A stretch of DNA of 64,000 nt from Bradyrhizobium genosp. L (GTDB lineage: Bacteria > Pseudomonadota > Alphaproteobacteria > Rhizobiales > Xanthobacteraceae). The notes below the pieces were generated by a model. That model was not told the DNA's origin. It ran no database searches and was given only the letters and a program-made list of their open reading frames with translations. The DNA lies in contig NZ_CP061378.1 in NCBI RefSeq assembly GCF_015624485.1, forward strand, positions 2,790,001 to 2,854,000, given 5' to 3'. Made by a program: the position numbers and the translations under genes. This document shows, piece by piece, positions 1-9,675 of the stretch (positions are counted from its first letter, which is position 1; each line of letters starts with the position of its first letter).

Positions 1-285
1 ATTGGCGAGGCTGATCAGGCGGCCGCCCGCGGCGGCGCGCGGAAGATCGAGCTGATCCCAGGCGTGACCGTTCAACCGCCCGACATTGCGAATCCTTATG
101 GCGCTCAGCGCGAGTTCCTCGCTCGCATCGAGCGGCGCGAGCAAAGTCCACTCTGCGCCCTGCAGCAAAGCGGACGCGTCACCGGACGTCAGCAGGCCGT
201 CCATCGCCTTGACGATTTCGGCGGCATAGCGCTGAACGCCGGTCAGCTTCTGCGACAGAAAGCGGCCATTGATGAAAATCTTCAA
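1..285 (-). CDS. Glycosyltransferase family 4 protein, N-terminal part (runs off the window)
   Basis: Only the first 95 codons are in the window. Translation from a TTG start gives LKIFINGRFLSQKLTGVQRYA, the N-terminal signature of GT-B-fold glycosyltransferases (GT4) of exopolysaccharide and O-antigen clusters. The start is forced: an in-frame TGA lies 10 bases upstream (295-297) and no ATG lies between, while a GAGG stretch sits at normal distance from the TTG. It presumably transfers a sugar from a nucleotide-sugar donor in the cytoplasm. It is divergent from manC, which makes GDP-mannose, so a mannosyl or related transfer is possible but inferred. The catalytic C-terminal half is not visible. 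Confidence 0.75.
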   Translation of the reverse strand, partial: MKIFINGRFLSQKLTGVQRYAAEIVKAMDGLLTSGDASALLQGAEWTLLAPLDASEELALSAIRIRNVGRLNGHAWDQLDLPRAAAGGRLISLAN

Positions 286-759
286 GATATCGCCTCATCG
301 GGGATCGGTGCGTTGAGAAGCACATCGCACCTGTGCGATCAATCATCAATCGTGCCCGCGAAGCATCTTCAATATGCAGCCTCTGCGCGACATTTGATCA
401 ACGGGACTCAATCGATTCACAGATTCACCAAATTGTTGTCGTGACGGTGTGTGCAAACACATCTCTCTTGCACTGCCTGACATCAATCCGTGCACGCCGC
501 GCACGCGCGAAATGTTCGATACCGTGAACATGATCGTGAATCCCTCCACGATGCTGCGGGACAGAGAGAAAATCTTGAGGCACGGAGATATGACGAACGC
601 GGAATGCCCGGCGCTTGTCCTCGTTCGGTCACTTTCACACGGATGAAGTGGTTCGTGCTTATTGGCAGAGCAACCGGCAGCCGAGGGCGATGCCATCTTC
701 CTGGCATCGTTCTTGCTGCGTAAGTAGCGCGATCACGACAGAACTAACTAGAGGCATCG
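286..759. other. 474-bp intergenic region between glycosyltransferase and manC
   Basis: This divergent intergenic region must hold the promoters of both neighbours. Short open frames in it show no family resemblance and no ribosome binding site, so I do not call any gene. The only clear structure is the hairpin at 688-709, described separately. Confidence 0.5.
688..709. promoter_or_regulatory. Perfect inverted repeat in the manC leader
   Basis: CGATGCCA and TGGCATCG form a perfect 8-bp stem around a 6-base loop, 50 bases before the manC start, followed by TTCTTG. It could be an operator, an attenuator-like hairpin or a weak terminator. The sequence alone does not decide. Confidence 0.4.
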
Positions 760-2172
760 ATGGACCGACGAATTATTCCCCTGATCATGTGCGGCGGCGC
801 GGGGACGCGGCTGTGGCCGGCCTCGCGCGAGGTGCATCCAAAGCAGTTCCTGTCGCTGTTCGGGGCCCGCTCGACCTTCCAGGAGACGCTGCTGCGGGTC
901 GCGGACGCGACGCTGTTCGAGCGTCCGATCGTGATTACCAACGAGGCCTATCGCTTCATGGTGCTGGAGCAACTGGCCGAGATCGGCCGCGAGGCCGACG
1001 TGCTGCTGGAGCCGATGCGGCGCGATTCGGGTCCGGCGATCGCGGCCGGTGCGGCGTTCGCGCAAGGCCGCGAGAGCGGCGCGATCGTGCTGGCACTCGC
1101 CGCCGATCATCTGGTGCGCGACACGCCCTCCTTCGTCGCCGCCTGCCGCGAAGGATTGGCGGCGGCGGAGCAGGGCCGTATCGTGACGTTCGGCGTCCGG
1201 CCGGAACGACCCGCGACCGAATATGGCTACATCAACCCGGGCGAGACGGTCGCGGGAGAGGTGAGGGCGGTTGCAAAATTCGTCGAGAAGCCGGATGCGC
1301 AGACCGCGGCCGGCTATATCGACGCAGGCTATCTCTGGAACAGCGGCAACTTCATGTTCCGCGCCAGCATGCTGCTCGATGAATATCGCAACGTCGATGA
1401 CGCGAGCATTGCTTCGATCGAAGGCTCCGTGTCGAACGCGGCGCGCGATCTCGGCTTCGTCAAGCTCGATGCGCAGGCGTTCGGCGCGGCCAAGGCGATC
1501 TCGATCGACTATGCGGTGATGGAGAAGACCTCGCACGCCGCTGTCGTCCCGGTGGCCTGCGGCTGGTCCGACATCGGCTCGTGGCGCCAGGTCTGGGAGC
1601 TCTCCGACAAGGACAGCCAGGGCAATGCGGCGCGCGGCGCTGCGGTGTTCGAGGACTCCCGCAACTGCAACGTCACCACCGACCGTGCGCTGGTTGCGCT
1701 CGAAGGCGTCGACGATCTCGTCGTGGTCGCGACCCAGGACGCCGTGCTGGTGTCACGCCAGAAGGACGCCAACGGGCTGAAGCGGCTGGTCGCCAAGCTC
1801 AAGGCCATCGCACCTGAGGTGACCGAAAGCCACATCCAGGTGCATCGCCCCTGGGGCTCCTACCAATCGGTCGACAATGGCGACCGCCACCAGGTCAAGC
1901 GCATCATCGTCCGGCCGGGCGGGCGGTTGTCGCTGCAAAAGCATCACCACCGCTCCGAGCACTGGATCGTGGTGCGCGGCACCGCGCAGGTCACCGTCAA
2001 CGAGCTGATCAAGACCGTGCACGAGAACGAATCGATCTATATCCCGATCGGCGCGGTGCATCGGCTGGAGAACCCCGGCAAGATCCAGCTCGAGCTGATC
2101 GAAGTGCAGACCGGCAGCTACTTCGGCGAGGACGACATCATCCGCATCGAGGATGATTACCAGCGCGCGTGA
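760..2172 (+). CDS. manC: Mannose-1-phosphate guanylyltransferase / mannose-6-phosphate isomerase (bifunctional)
   Basis: This 470-residue protein has the normal length of type II PMI-GMP enzymes (ManC/CpsB/XanB/AlgA). Residues 1 to about 280 form the nucleotidyltransferase, with the signature GGAGTRLWP at 12-20 and HPKQF just after. The C-terminal part is a cupin isomerase domain with the VKRIIVRPGGRLSLQ-type stretch and the HHHRSEHW metal-binding histidines. It makes GDP-mannose from mannose-1-phosphate and GTP and can interconvert fructose-6-P and mannose-6-P, feeding surface polysaccharide synthesis in the cytoplasm. The ATG is preceded by AGAGG. It converges with galE across a 13-bp perfect stem-loop. 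Confidence 0.93.
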   Translation: MDRRIIPLIMCGGAGTRLWPASREVHPKQFLSLFGARSTFQETLLRVADATLFERPIVITNEAYRFMVLEQLAEIGREADVLLEPMRRDSGPAIAAGAAFAQGRESGAIVLALAADHLVRDTPSFVAACREGLAAAEQGRIVTFGVRPERPATEYGYINPGETVAGEVRAVAKFVEKPDAQTAAGYIDAGYLWNSGNFMFRASMLLDEYRNVDDASIASIEGSVSNAARDLGFVKLDAQAFGAAKAISIDYAVMEKTSHAAVVPVACGWSDIGSWRQVWELSDKDSQGNAARGAAVFEDSRNCNVTTDRALVALEGVDDLVVVATQDAVLVSRQKDANGLKRLVAKLKAIAPEVTESHIQVHRPWGSYQSVDNGDRHQVKRIIVRPGGRLSLQKHHHRSEHWIVVRGTAQVTVNELIKTVHENESIYIPIGAVHRLENPGKIQLELIEVQTGSYFGEDDIIRIEDDYQRA

Positions 2173-2183
2173 GTTCTAGAGAT

Positions 2184-2213
2184 CGTGATGCGATCGATCG
2201 CGATCGCATCACG
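2184..2213. terminator. Bidirectional stem-loop terminator between manC and galE
   Basis: CGTGATGCGATCG pairs perfectly with CGATCGCATCACG over 13 bp around an ATCG loop. It lies in the 54-bp gap between two convergent genes. A rho-independent U tract is lacking, so it may act as a stem-loop-only or mRNA-stabilising structure for both transcripts. Confidence 0.6.
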
Positions 2214-2226
2214 ACCCGATCGCATC

Positions 2227-3231
2227 TCACGCATATCCGTTCGGATTGCTGCTCTGCCAGCGCCAGTGGTCGGCGCACATCGTCTCCAGCGACCGGGTCG
2301 CCTTCCACCCGAGCAGTCGCGTGGCGTAGTCGGTCGCGGCATAGTAAGCGTCGATGTCGCCGGGGCGCCGCGGCTTGATCTCGTAGGGGATCGGGCGGCC
2401 GCTCGCGGTCTCGAAGGCTTTGACGACATCGAGCACGCTGGAGCCGGCGCCGGTGCCGAGATTGACCGCAAAGCATTGCGGCGTGTCGAGCAGCTTGAGG
2501 GCGGAGACATGGCCGGCGGCCAGATCCATCACATGGATGTAGTCGCGCACGCCGGTGCCGTCAGGCGTGCCATAGTCGTTGCCCCAGATGTTGAGCCGGT
2601 CGCGGCGCCCGATCGCGACCTGGGCGACGAATGGAACGAGGTTGTTGGGAACGCCCTTGGGATCTTCGCCGATCAGGCCGCTCTCATGTGCGCCGACCGG
2701 GTTGAAGTAACGCAGGATCGCGATCGACCAGTTGGCGTCGCTGACATACACGTCCCGCAGCATCTCCTCGATCATCAGCTTGGTGCGGCCATAAGGATTG
2801 ACCGCCCGCAGCGGGTGCTGCTCGGTGTAGGGCAGGAACTGCGGCGTGCCGTACACCGTCGCGGACGAGCTGAACACGATCTTGCGCACGCCGGTCGCGC
2901 GCATCGCGCGCAGCAGCCGGTGCGAGCCGATCACGTTCTGATCGTAATATTCGAGCGGATCGGCAACCGAATCCTGCACCGATTTCAGGCCGGCGAAATG
3001 CATCACGGCGGTGCAGCCGTGCTGCGACAGCGCCTTCTCCAGCGCGCTTTGGTCGCGCACGTCACCCTCGACGACGGTGAGTTGCTTGCCGCAGATCGCT
3101 TGCACCCGTTGCAGTGCTTTCGGGCTGCTGTTGGAAAAATTGTCGAACACGACGACGTCTTCGCCGGCCGACAGCAGCGCGACGCAAGCGTGTGAACCGA
3201 TATAGCCGGCGCCGCCGGTGACGAGGATCAT
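2227..3231 (-). CDS. galE: UDP-glucose 4-epimerase
   Basis: This 334-residue short-chain dehydrogenase-type epimerase begins MILVTGGAGYIGSH, the NAD-binding glycine motif. The catalytic SSSATVYG serine region is at about 121-128 and the Y-x3-K pair (YGRTK) is at 147-151, close to Y149/K153 of the E. coli enzyme. It interconverts UDP-glucose and UDP-galactose in the cytoplasm, supplying galactose for polysaccharides or allowing Leloir catabolism. The ATG at 3231 was chosen because it starts directly at the Rossmann motif and has GCAGAG upstream; a longer frame to 3279 adds only unrelated basic residues. It fits the neighbouring GDP-mannose and glycosyltransferase genes. Confidence 0.93.
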   Translation of the reverse strand: MILVTGGAGYIGSHACVALLSAGEDVVVFDNFSNSSPKALQRVQAICGKQLTVVEGDVRDQSALEKALSQHGCTAVMHFAGLKSVQDSVADPLEYYDQNVIGSHRLLRAMRATGVRKIVFSSSATVYGTPQFLPYTEQHPLRAVNPYGRTKLMIEEMLRDVYVSDANWSIAILRYFNPVGAHESGLIGEDPKGVPNNLVPFVAQVAIGRRDRLNIWGNDYGTPDGTGVRDYIHVMDLAAGHVSALKLLDTPQCFAVNLGTGAGSSVLDVVKAFETASGRPIPYEIKPRRPGDIDAYYAATDYATRLLGWKATRSLETMCADHWRWQSSNPNGYA

Positions 3232-3443
3232 GCGATGTCTCTGCGTTGTGCGACGGCGATTTTCGCTTCGTCGCACCACTCATAGCACCGCGCATTTTTC
3301 GACGCCAAGCGCTGTTTGCGGGTGTCTCGAATTATGGTTGCGACGATCAACGAGAAACGCTCTAGGTGCGGGCGGGCGGTGGCCGCAACACGCCTGCCAT
3401 CCAGGTTAACGCCCGCAGTTCCGGCAGTGCGTCGCTACCGCGA

Positions 3444-3821
3444 TCAGCCTGCCGACTGTTCGGGCAGCTTCTTGAAGCGGCCGACCTGTCCGAGCAGGAC
3501 CGCGAGCACGAGCCAGCCTGCGCCGATCCCGCAAATGCCACCGGCTGCTTTCACCATCGCATCGAGCACGCGGCCATGACGATCGGGCGTCAATAGCTGC
3601 ATCGCCTCCAGCGTGAACGCGCTTCCGACGACAATGGCGACGATCAGCAGCAGGCGCCGCGGATAGCCGAGCACGAGCGCAAGGCCGAGCAGCGCGAAGG
3701 CCGCAAAATGCTCGATCTGCGCACCGGTGATCGAGGGCCGGTCGTTGATCGGCGACAGCGTCACGAACGCGATAGAGGCGAGGGCGAGCCACCCCGCGAT
3801 GCGGGCAATTGTTTGGGTCAT
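3444..3821 (-). CDS. VanZ-like small membrane protein
   Basis: This 125-residue protein has about four hydrophobic segments (roughly 8-24, 35-52, 56-75 and 88-110) separated by short loops, with FVTLSPI near the start and a HFAAFALLGLAL stretch. That pattern is typical of the VanZ-like family found in alphaproteobacteria. The molecular function of these proteins is not established; VanZ itself gives mild teicoplanin resistance. I place the start at ATG 3821, where the membrane protein begins; the longer frame upstream is arginine- and proline-rich without family character. No clear Shine-Dalgarno sequence is seen. It stands alone, divergent from the feuP-like gene. Confidence 0.65.
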   Translation of the reverse strand: MTQTIARIAGWLALASIAFVTLSPINDRPSITGAQIEHFAAFALLGLALVLGYPRRLLLIVAIVVGSAFTLEAMQLLTPDRHGRVLDAMVKAAGGICGIGAGWLVLAVLLGQVGRFKKLPEQSAG

Positions 3822-4077
3822 AATGGATAGGGGTAGGCTACCGCCGCCACGACCGCAACCCCCGGGCCTTCGCGGGGAGCGCTGCGACGGTTCGATCGGG
3901 GAATTATCGTTAATTCTGCGGTCCGTGATCTTGCGTGTCCCGGCTGTCCCAAATCTGCTATCAGGTCGGCAAATGACCAAAATGTAACATTTTGCCTGTT
4001 GACCCGTTCATAGCCCGTTCACCGCCGAAAGCCTCATCTGATGCCAGAAATTGCAATGCTCACTCTCGGAGGCCAAG

Positions 4078-4749
4078 GTGCGTCTGCTCGTCGTTGAGGA
4101 TGATCCCGATCTGAACCGCCAGCTCACCACCGCACTGACCGATGCCGGCTATGTGGTCGATCGCGCATTCGACGGCGAGGAGGGACATTTCCTCGGCGAC
4201 AGCGAACCCTACGATGCCGTCGTGCTGGATATCGGCCTGCCGAAGATGGACGGCATCTCGGTGCTCGAATCCTGGCGCCGCAACAAGCGGGTGATGCCGG
4301 TCCTGATCCTCACCGCGCGCGACCGCTGGAGCGACAAGGTGCAGGGTTTTGACGCCGGCGCCGACGACTATGTCGCAAAGCCGTTTCATCTCGAGGAGGT
4401 GCTGGCGCGGATTCGCGCGCTGCTGCGCCGCTCCACCGGGCATGCCCAGGTCGAGCTGGTCTGCGGCCCCGTGATCCTGAACACCCGCACCAAGCGCGTC
4501 ACGGTCAACGGCAACCCGATCAAGCTGACCTCGCACGAATACAATCTGCTCGACTATCTGATGCACCACACCGGGCGGGTGGTGTCGCGCACCGAGCTGG
4601 TCGAGCATCTCTACGACCAGGACTTCGACCGCGACTCCAACACCATCGAGGTGTTCGTCGGCCGCATCCGCAAGAAGCTCGAGGTCGAGATCATCCAGAC
4701 CGTGCGCGGCCTTGGCTATATGCTGGCGCCGCCGCCACCAGGCGCTTGA
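4078..4749 (+). CDS. feuP: OmpR-family response regulator, FeuP-like
   Basis: This 223-residue protein has an N-terminal receiver domain (VVEDD acidic pocket at 5-9, phosphorylation site D51 in VLDIGLPKMDG, switch lysine in VAKPF) and a C-terminal winged-helix DNA-binding domain with the SNTIEVFVGRIRKKLE recognition region. Start: a GTG preceded by GGAGG at ideal spacing (bases 4067-4080), giving MRLLVVEDD; the TTG at 4051 is less likely. The sequence resembles rhizobial FeuP, which acts in osmoadaptation, cyclic-glucan export and iron responses in Rhizobium and Sinorhizobium. Naming is from memory of the family, not a search. It is followed after 89 bases by its sensor kinase. Confidence 0.85.
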   Translation: MRLLVVEDDPDLNRQLTTALTDAGYVVDRAFDGEEGHFLGDSEPYDAVVLDIGLPKMDGISVLESWRRNKRVMPVLILTARDRWSDKVQGFDAGADDYVAKPFHLEEVLARIRALLRRSTGHAQVELVCGPVILNTRTKRVTVNGNPIKLTSHEYNLLDYLMHHTGRVVSRTELVEHLYDQDFDRDSNTIEVFVGRIRKKLEVEIIQTVRGLGYMLAPPPPGA

Positions 4750-4838
4750 TCGGCGCGCGGGTATCGGCATCATCTGCACGCCCCGGAGGGGATTGCCATG
4801 TCGACGCCCGCTGACCCGACCTTCGAGACCGTGCCCTG

Positions 4839-6215
4839 ATGCGCGGAAGCTCCCTTGCCACCCGACTGTTCGTGTCGGCGACCGCTTGGCTGGTGGTGAT
4901 CCTGGCAATCACAGGCGTCATCCTGTCATCGGTCTACCGCGACGCGACCGAGCGCGCCTTCGACCGCCGGCTCAATCTGTATCTGCGCACGCTGATCGCG
5001 GAGGTCGCGACGCCGGACGAGCCGGCCGACCGCCAGTTCCAGTCGCTCGGCGAGCCGCTGTTCGACCTGCCGCTGTCGGGCTGGTACTGGCAGATCACCC
5101 GCACCGACACCGAGAAAGGCGAAACCCGCGCGTCGCGCTCGCTGTGGGACAAGAAGCTGCCCAAGCTCGAGGAGAACGGCGTCGAGTTGACCGCGGCCGG
5201 CGTCCGCCTCGGCTATGTCGACGGGCCCGAGGGCCAAAGCCTGCGCATGGTCGAACGTCCGGTCGACCTCGGTGCCGACGGCAAGTTCCTGGTCAGTGTC
5301 GCCGGCGACGCCACCGAGATCTTCGACGAGACGCGCAGCTTCGATTATTATCTCGGCGGCACGTTCGCCGCGCTCGGCATCGTGCTGCTGCTGACGACGG
5401 TGTTCCAGGTCCGTTACGGTCTGGCGCCGCTCAAGCGCATCTCGGATGCGATCGCCGACATCCGCTCCGGCCGCGCCGAGCGGCTGGAGGGCAACTTCCC
5501 GGTCGAGATCGCGCCGCTGGCGCGCGAGACCAATGCGCTGATCGACGCCAACCGCGAGATCGTCGAACGTTCGCGCACCCATGTCGGCAATCTCGCGCAC
5601 GCCATCAAGACGCCGCTGTCGGTGATCGTCAACGAGGCCGGTGCACATACAGCGGATCCCTTCGCGAGCAAGGTGCTGGAGCAGGCCGAGGTGATGCGCG
5701 ACCAGGTCGCCCACCATCTGGAGCGTGCGCGGATCGCCGCCCGCGCCAGCATCGTCAGCACCATCACCGACGTGGCACCCGCGATCGAGGCGCTGCGGCG
5801 GACCATGGAGAAGATCCATCGCGATCGCGAGATCTCGATCCAGGCCAAGGCCGATCCCGCGGCGCGGTTCCGCGGCGAGCGGCAGGACCTCGAGGAGATG
5901 GTCGGCAATCTCGTCGACAATGCCTGCAAATGGGCCGCCTCCCAGGTCTTCGTCGAGGTCCTGGTCGAGCCGCCGAAGGAGGCCGGCGCCGGACGCCGCT
6001 TGCGCATCGTGGTCGACGACGACGGACGCGGTCTGTCGGAGGCCGAGCGCGCCCAGGTGTCGCGGCGCGGCCAGCGGCTCGACGAGTCGAAGCCGGGCTC
6101 GGGGCTCGGCCTGTCGATCGTGACCGATCTCGCGGGCCTCTATGGCGGCAACCTCAATTTGTTGAATGCGCCGATCGGCGGCCTGCGCGCAGAGCTCGTG
6201 CTGCCGGGCGTCTAG
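4839..6215 (+). CDS. feuQ: Sensor histidine kinase, FeuQ/PhoQ-like
   Basis: This 458-residue inner-membrane kinase has TM1 at about 12-31, a periplasmic sensing region at 33-170, TM2 at about 171-190 and a HAMP linker. The phospho-acceptor H254 lies in NLAHAIKTPLSVI, and a HATPase domain follows with N box NLVDNACKW and G boxes (DDDGRGLS, GSGLGLSIV). The H-box form with AHAIKTPL is shared with PhoQ-type kinases. It would phosphorylate the adjacent regulator in response to an envelope or osmotic signal. The periplasmic region is rich in charged residues and shows no known sensor fold I can name. Confidence 0.88.
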   Translation: MRGSSLATRLFVSATAWLVVILAITGVILSSVYRDATERAFDRRLNLYLRTLIAEVATPDEPADRQFQSLGEPLFDLPLSGWYWQITRTDTEKGETRASRSLWDKKLPKLEENGVELTAAGVRLGYVDGPEGQSLRMVERPVDLGADGKFLVSVAGDATEIFDETRSFDYYLGGTFAALGIVLLLTTVFQVRYGLAPLKRISDAIADIRSGRAERLEGNFPVEIAPLARETNALIDANREIVERSRTHVGNLAHAIKTPLSVIVNEAGAHTADPFASKVLEQAEVMRDQVAHHLERARIAARASIVSTITDVAPAIEALRRTMEKIHRDREISIQAKADPAARFRGERQDLEEMVGNLVDNACKWAASQVFVEVLVEPPKEAGAGRRLRIVVDDDGRGLSEAERAQVSRRGQRLDESKPGSGLGLSIVTDLAGLYGGNLNLLNAPIGGLRAELVLPGV

Positions 6216-6479
6216 CCAAAACATCGAAAACAACCCCATGCAAAGGAACAGGCGGCCGCCGGCTTCGAAATAGCGCTTGACGCGTCGGGCAAATCAGTCG
6301 TATTTTTTCATTATTCCGAAATCCTGCATCCACCCGCCGCGCACATGGTTGGCACGGCGTATCCGCGCGTCTCGGAGCTGTCACTATTCCTAAACGGCTT
6401 CTTAACGGCCCCCTCCTATCATCGGGCGCGGGAGGCGCCTCGGGCGCTCCGTGGGGCATCGAGCTTCATCACCGGGCGC

Positions 6480-7877
6480 ATGAGCCAGAATTCGACCGAG
6501 CGGCTGAAGGATTATCTTGCGCAGCTTCCGCCGCAATCGCAGGCGCTGCTGATGCGGGAGCTCGAGCGCGCGGTCGAGCGTGGCGACGACGTCACCGTCG
6601 CCAACCTGGTGCTGGAGCAACTGCGCAAGATCGTCCGCGGTGTCGAGGAGGACGAACAGGTCCTGCCGCGCACCGACGACCCGGCGCGGCTGTTGTTCCG
6701 GCCGCTCGAGCCGTTCCTCGCCGAAACCAATTTTCCGACCCGGCCGGGCCAGGTCAAGCGCGGCTCGCTGCTGCCGATCTGGCAGTGGCTGGCCCGCGAG
6801 GGCGCGCCGGAGCCGGCGCGTGAATTCGAGGCGGCGTTGGCTGCGGCGTCGGACAGCGGCCCGATCGAGACTGCCGCGCGCAAGTTTCAGCTCGCGGCTG
6901 CGGAAGCCATCATCAAGATCGCGACGCCGGTGCAGGGCGAGGACCGTCAGCGCGCGCTGTCGCGCGTCGGTCCGCCCGCCGTGATCGATGACTTGCTGCC
7001 GATCGGTGCCGTCCTGCAGGCGCACGAAGCTTTGGAAACCCTGGGCAGCCGGCTGCCGAGCCAGATCCGGATGTTCGCCGATTCCCAGATCGCCTCCGCC
7101 ACCGATGCGCTCAAGCTGCCCTCGTTGCAGACCCCGCAACTGCTGCCGTTCGCGCTGTCCTTGATCGCGCAGCGGCTGGCCGCGCCGTGGCAGATCGTCC
7201 GCCTTGCGATCAAGATGGCGGCCTCCGACGACGAGCTGCGGGTCGCGGCCACGCCGTACGGCATCGCCGTCACCATCGCGCTGCATGACCTGTCCTTCGT
7301 CGCCGCCTGCCTGCGCACCGACATCCGGCGCGGCCATTTCGACTATGTCGGCGAGCAGCTCAAGACCCTGCATGACGGTGTCCGCGGCCTGCGCACGGAG
7401 CTCGATCTGCGCAACGATTCCACCTGGGGCCGCCAGCTCACCTCGGTGCGCGCCGATACCTCCAACGCGCTGCAATCGGAGATCGACAGCGTGCCGGGCC
7501 GGGTCCGCCGCATCCTGCGCCAGCGCGCCGACAAGGACATCTCCGCAGGCGCCAAGATCGACCAATCCGAGGTCGAGGACGCCGCCGCCCTGATCGATTT
7601 CGTCGCGGTGTGCCGTACCTATGCCAGCGAGCTTGCCATCAACGAGGTGACGCTGCGAACCTTCTCCGACCTGCAACATTATGTCGAGCAGTCGACCGAG
7701 GGGCTGGTGCAGTCGCTGCGCGGCGGCGACGCCCGGGTGCGCGTCTTTCGGCAGCAGCAGGTCAAGGCCGCGATCCGGTTCTGCGAGGTGCTGTTCGGCC
7801 ACGACTATGCCTCGCTGATGAACCGGGCGGCCGAAAACGCCATCACCGGCGAGCGGAAATCCTCCCGCGCGGGCTAG
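6480..7877 (+). CDS. Conserved hypothetical protein of unknown function (465 aa)
   Basis: I do not recognise a functional domain. The protein from ATG 6480 is 465 residues, mostly helical in appearance and rich in Leu, Ala, Arg and Glu, without a signal peptide or clear membrane segment, so it is probably cytoplasmic. It begins MSQNSTERLKDYLAQLPPQS, continues with an amphipathic stretch of 40-50 residues, and has a long Arg/Asp-rich C-terminal half. An upstream in-frame extension to 6345 looks unlike protein. It lies in a conserved-looking position between the feuPQ pair and the cytochrome c maturation operon, same strand, but with gaps of 264 and 149 bases, so it is probably transcribed separately. 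Confidence 0.7.
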   Translation: MSQNSTERLKDYLAQLPPQSQALLMRELERAVERGDDVTVANLVLEQLRKIVRGVEEDEQVLPRTDDPARLLFRPLEPFLAETNFPTRPGQVKRGSLLPIWQWLAREGAPEPAREFEAALAAASDSGPIETAARKFQLAAAEAIIKIATPVQGEDRQRALSRVGPPAVIDDLLPIGAVLQAHEALETLGSRLPSQIRMFADSQIASATDALKLPSLQTPQLLPFALSLIAQRLAAPWQIVRLAIKMAASDDELRVAATPYGIAVTIALHDLSFVAACLRTDIRRGHFDYVGEQLKTLHDGVRGLRTELDLRNDSTWGRQLTSVRADTSNALQSEIDSVPGRVRRILRQRADKDISAGAKIDQSEVEDAAALIDFVAVCRTYASELAINEVTLRTFSDLQHYVEQSTEGLVQSLRGGDARVRVFRQQQVKAAIRFCEVLFGHDYASLMNRAAENAITGERKSSRAG

Positions 7878-8026
7878 CGAGACCGCGGCGGCCGCCGGCC
7901 AGGACCGCGCAGTTTCGAGGCCCTCTTTCGATCCAGTAATTGTCAATTGCCGGGCTCGCCGCCTGTAGTGTAAAGCGATTCTAAGGCGGCTTGCCGGAAG
8001 CCGCCGTTCCGTCCGGGAACCGCTTG

Positions 8027-9133
8027 ATGACGCTGTGGTTTGTGTTCGCGCTGATGACGGTCGCGGCGATCTTTGCCGTGCTGTGGCCGCTCAGCCGTGC
8101 CGGGCGGGCGGAGAGCGGCGGCAGCGAGGTCGTGGTCTACCGCGACCAGCTTGCCGAGATCGACCGCGACATGGCTTCAGGGGTGATCGGCGCCAACGAG
8201 GCCGATGCCGCCCGGATCGAGATCAGCCGACGGCTGCTGGCGGCCGCCGACCAGAGCAGCCGTGAAGCACCCGCCAAAGGCAATCTCAAGCTCCGGCGCG
8301 CCGCCGCGACGGTGGCCCTGGTCGGATTGCCGGTCATTGCGGCCAGCTTCTACCTCACGCTCGGTTCGCCGCGGCTCGGAGACTTCCCGTTGTCCGAGCG
8401 CACTCGGGTCGCCGACGCCAACCAGCCGCTGGCCAATCTGGTGGCGCAGGTCGAGGCCCATCTGGAGAAGAGCCCGACCGACGGCCGCGGTTGGGCCGTG
8501 CTGGCGCCGGTGCTGTCGCGGCTCGGCCGTTACGACGATGCGGTCCGCGCCTACCGCAACGCCATCACCTATGCCGGCGAGACCGCCGACCGCCGCGCCG
8601 ATCTCGGCGAGGCGCTGATGGGCACCGCCGGGGGCGTCGTCACCGCGGAAGCCAAGGGCGAGTTCGAGCGCGCGGTGGTGCTCGATGCCGATAACGCCAA
8701 GGCCGACTATTTCCTCGGCCTCGCCGCCGAGCAGGACGGCCGCAAGGCTGACGCCAGCGCGATCTGGCAGAAGATGCTGGCCAAGGCACCGGCCGACGCG
8801 CCATGGCGGCCGCTGGTGCAGGCCGCGTTGGTGCGGGTCGGCGGCGTGACCGCACCGGTCCTGCCGGAGGGCGCGATGGCCGCGGCGAAGAACATGAGCG
8901 AAGCCGATCGCGGCAGCATGATCCAGGGCATGGTCGATCGGCTGGCGACCCGGCTGAAGCAGAACGGCGACGATGTCGATGGTTGGCTCCGCCTGGTGCG
9001 CGCCTATCTCGTGATGGGCGAGCGCGACAAGGCGATGAGCGCACTTGCCGATGCGCGCCAGGCTGTGGGCAAGGATGCCGAGCGGTTGCGCCAGCTCAAC
9101 GAGGGGCTGAAGAATCTCGGGCTGGATGGATAG
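8027..9133 (+). CDS. ccmI: Cytochrome c maturation protein CcmI (CycH)
   Basis: This 368-residue protein has two N-terminal-half membrane helices (about 2-20 and 93-112) flanking a cytoplasmic leucine-zipper-like segment ([19 protein letters not shown], typical of CcmI). A periplasmic TPR-type C-terminal domain follows ([26 protein letters not shown] and similar repeats). CcmI binds apocytochrome c and delivers it to the CcmF/H haem lyase. ATG 8027 starts at the first membrane helix; the longer frame to 7991 adds a poor extension. First gene of the ccmI-E-F-H operon, known as cycHJKL in rhizobia. Confidence 0.9.
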   Translation: MTLWFVFALMTVAAIFAVLWPLSRAGRAESGGSEVVVYRDQLAEIDRDMASGVIGANEADAARIEISRRLLAAADQSSREAPAKGNLKLRRAAATVALVGLPVIAASFYLTLGSPRLGDFPLSERTRVADANQPLANLVAQVEAHLEKSPTDGRGWAVLAPVLSRLGRYDDAVRAYRNAITYAGETADRRADLGEALMGTAGGVVTAEAKGEFERAVVLDADNAKADYFLGLAAEQDGRKADASAIWQKMLAKAPADAPWRPLVQAALVRVGGVTAPVLPEGAMAAAKNMSEADRGSMIQGMVDRLATRLKQNGDDVDGWLRLVRAYLVMGERDKAMSALADARQAVGKDAERLRQLNEGLKNLGLDG

Positions 9134-9192
9134 CGCATGACGCCGAAAAGTGCGCAGCGGTTTTCGGAGAACGTCATGCGCAAGGATGGATT

Positions 9193-9675
9193 ATGACCAG
9201 GAAGCAACGGCGTCTGACGCTGATCGGCTGCGCGCTCGTGGTGCTCGGCATCGCCGCGGGCCTGGTGCTGAACGCGCTGCGCGATTCCATCGTGTTCTTC
9301 TCGACGCCGTCGATGGTCGCCGAGAAGCATATCGGGCCCGGCAAGCGCTTCCGTCTCGGCGGTCTGGTCGAGACCGGTTCGCTCAAGCGGGGCGACAATC
9401 TCGCCGTCACCTTCACCGTTGCCGACGGCAGCGCAACCTTGCCGGTCGCCTACAAGGGTATCCTGCCGGACCTGTTCCGCGAAGGGCAGGGCATCGTCGC
9501 CGAGGGCGCACTGGACGCGTCCGGCGTGTTCCGCGCCGACACCGTGCTCGCCAAGCACGATGAGAATTACATGCCGAAGGATGTCGCCGACGCCCTGAAG
9601 AAACAGGGCCACTGGAAAGACGACTACGGCAAGCCGAGCGCCTCTGCGGCGCCGACCGGGGGAACGATGCGATGA
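9193..9675 (+). CDS. ccmE: Cytochrome c-type haem chaperone CcmE (CycJ)
   Basis: This 160-residue protein has an N-terminal membrane anchor (about 8-28) and a periplasmic OB-fold domain. H122 in the conserved AKHDENYMP motif is the residue that covalently binds haem before transfer to CcmF. It receives haem from CcmC/D (not in this window). The start at ATG 9193 gives the usual MTRKQRRL N-terminus. The stop overlaps the ccmF start by four bases (ATGA), so translation is probably coupled. Confidence 0.95.
   Translation: MTRKQRRLTLIGCALVVLGIAAGLVLNALRDSIVFFSTPSMVAEKHIGPGKRFRLGGLVETGSLKRGDNLAVTFTVADGSATLPVAYKGILPDLFREGQGIVAEGALDASGVFRADTVLAKHDENYMPKDVADALKKQGHWKDDYGKPSASAAPTGGTMR

Noticed and set aside
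86..720. Several short open frames in and before the manC leader
   Set aside because: They overlap the partial glycosyltransferase or lack ribosome sites and any family resemblance.
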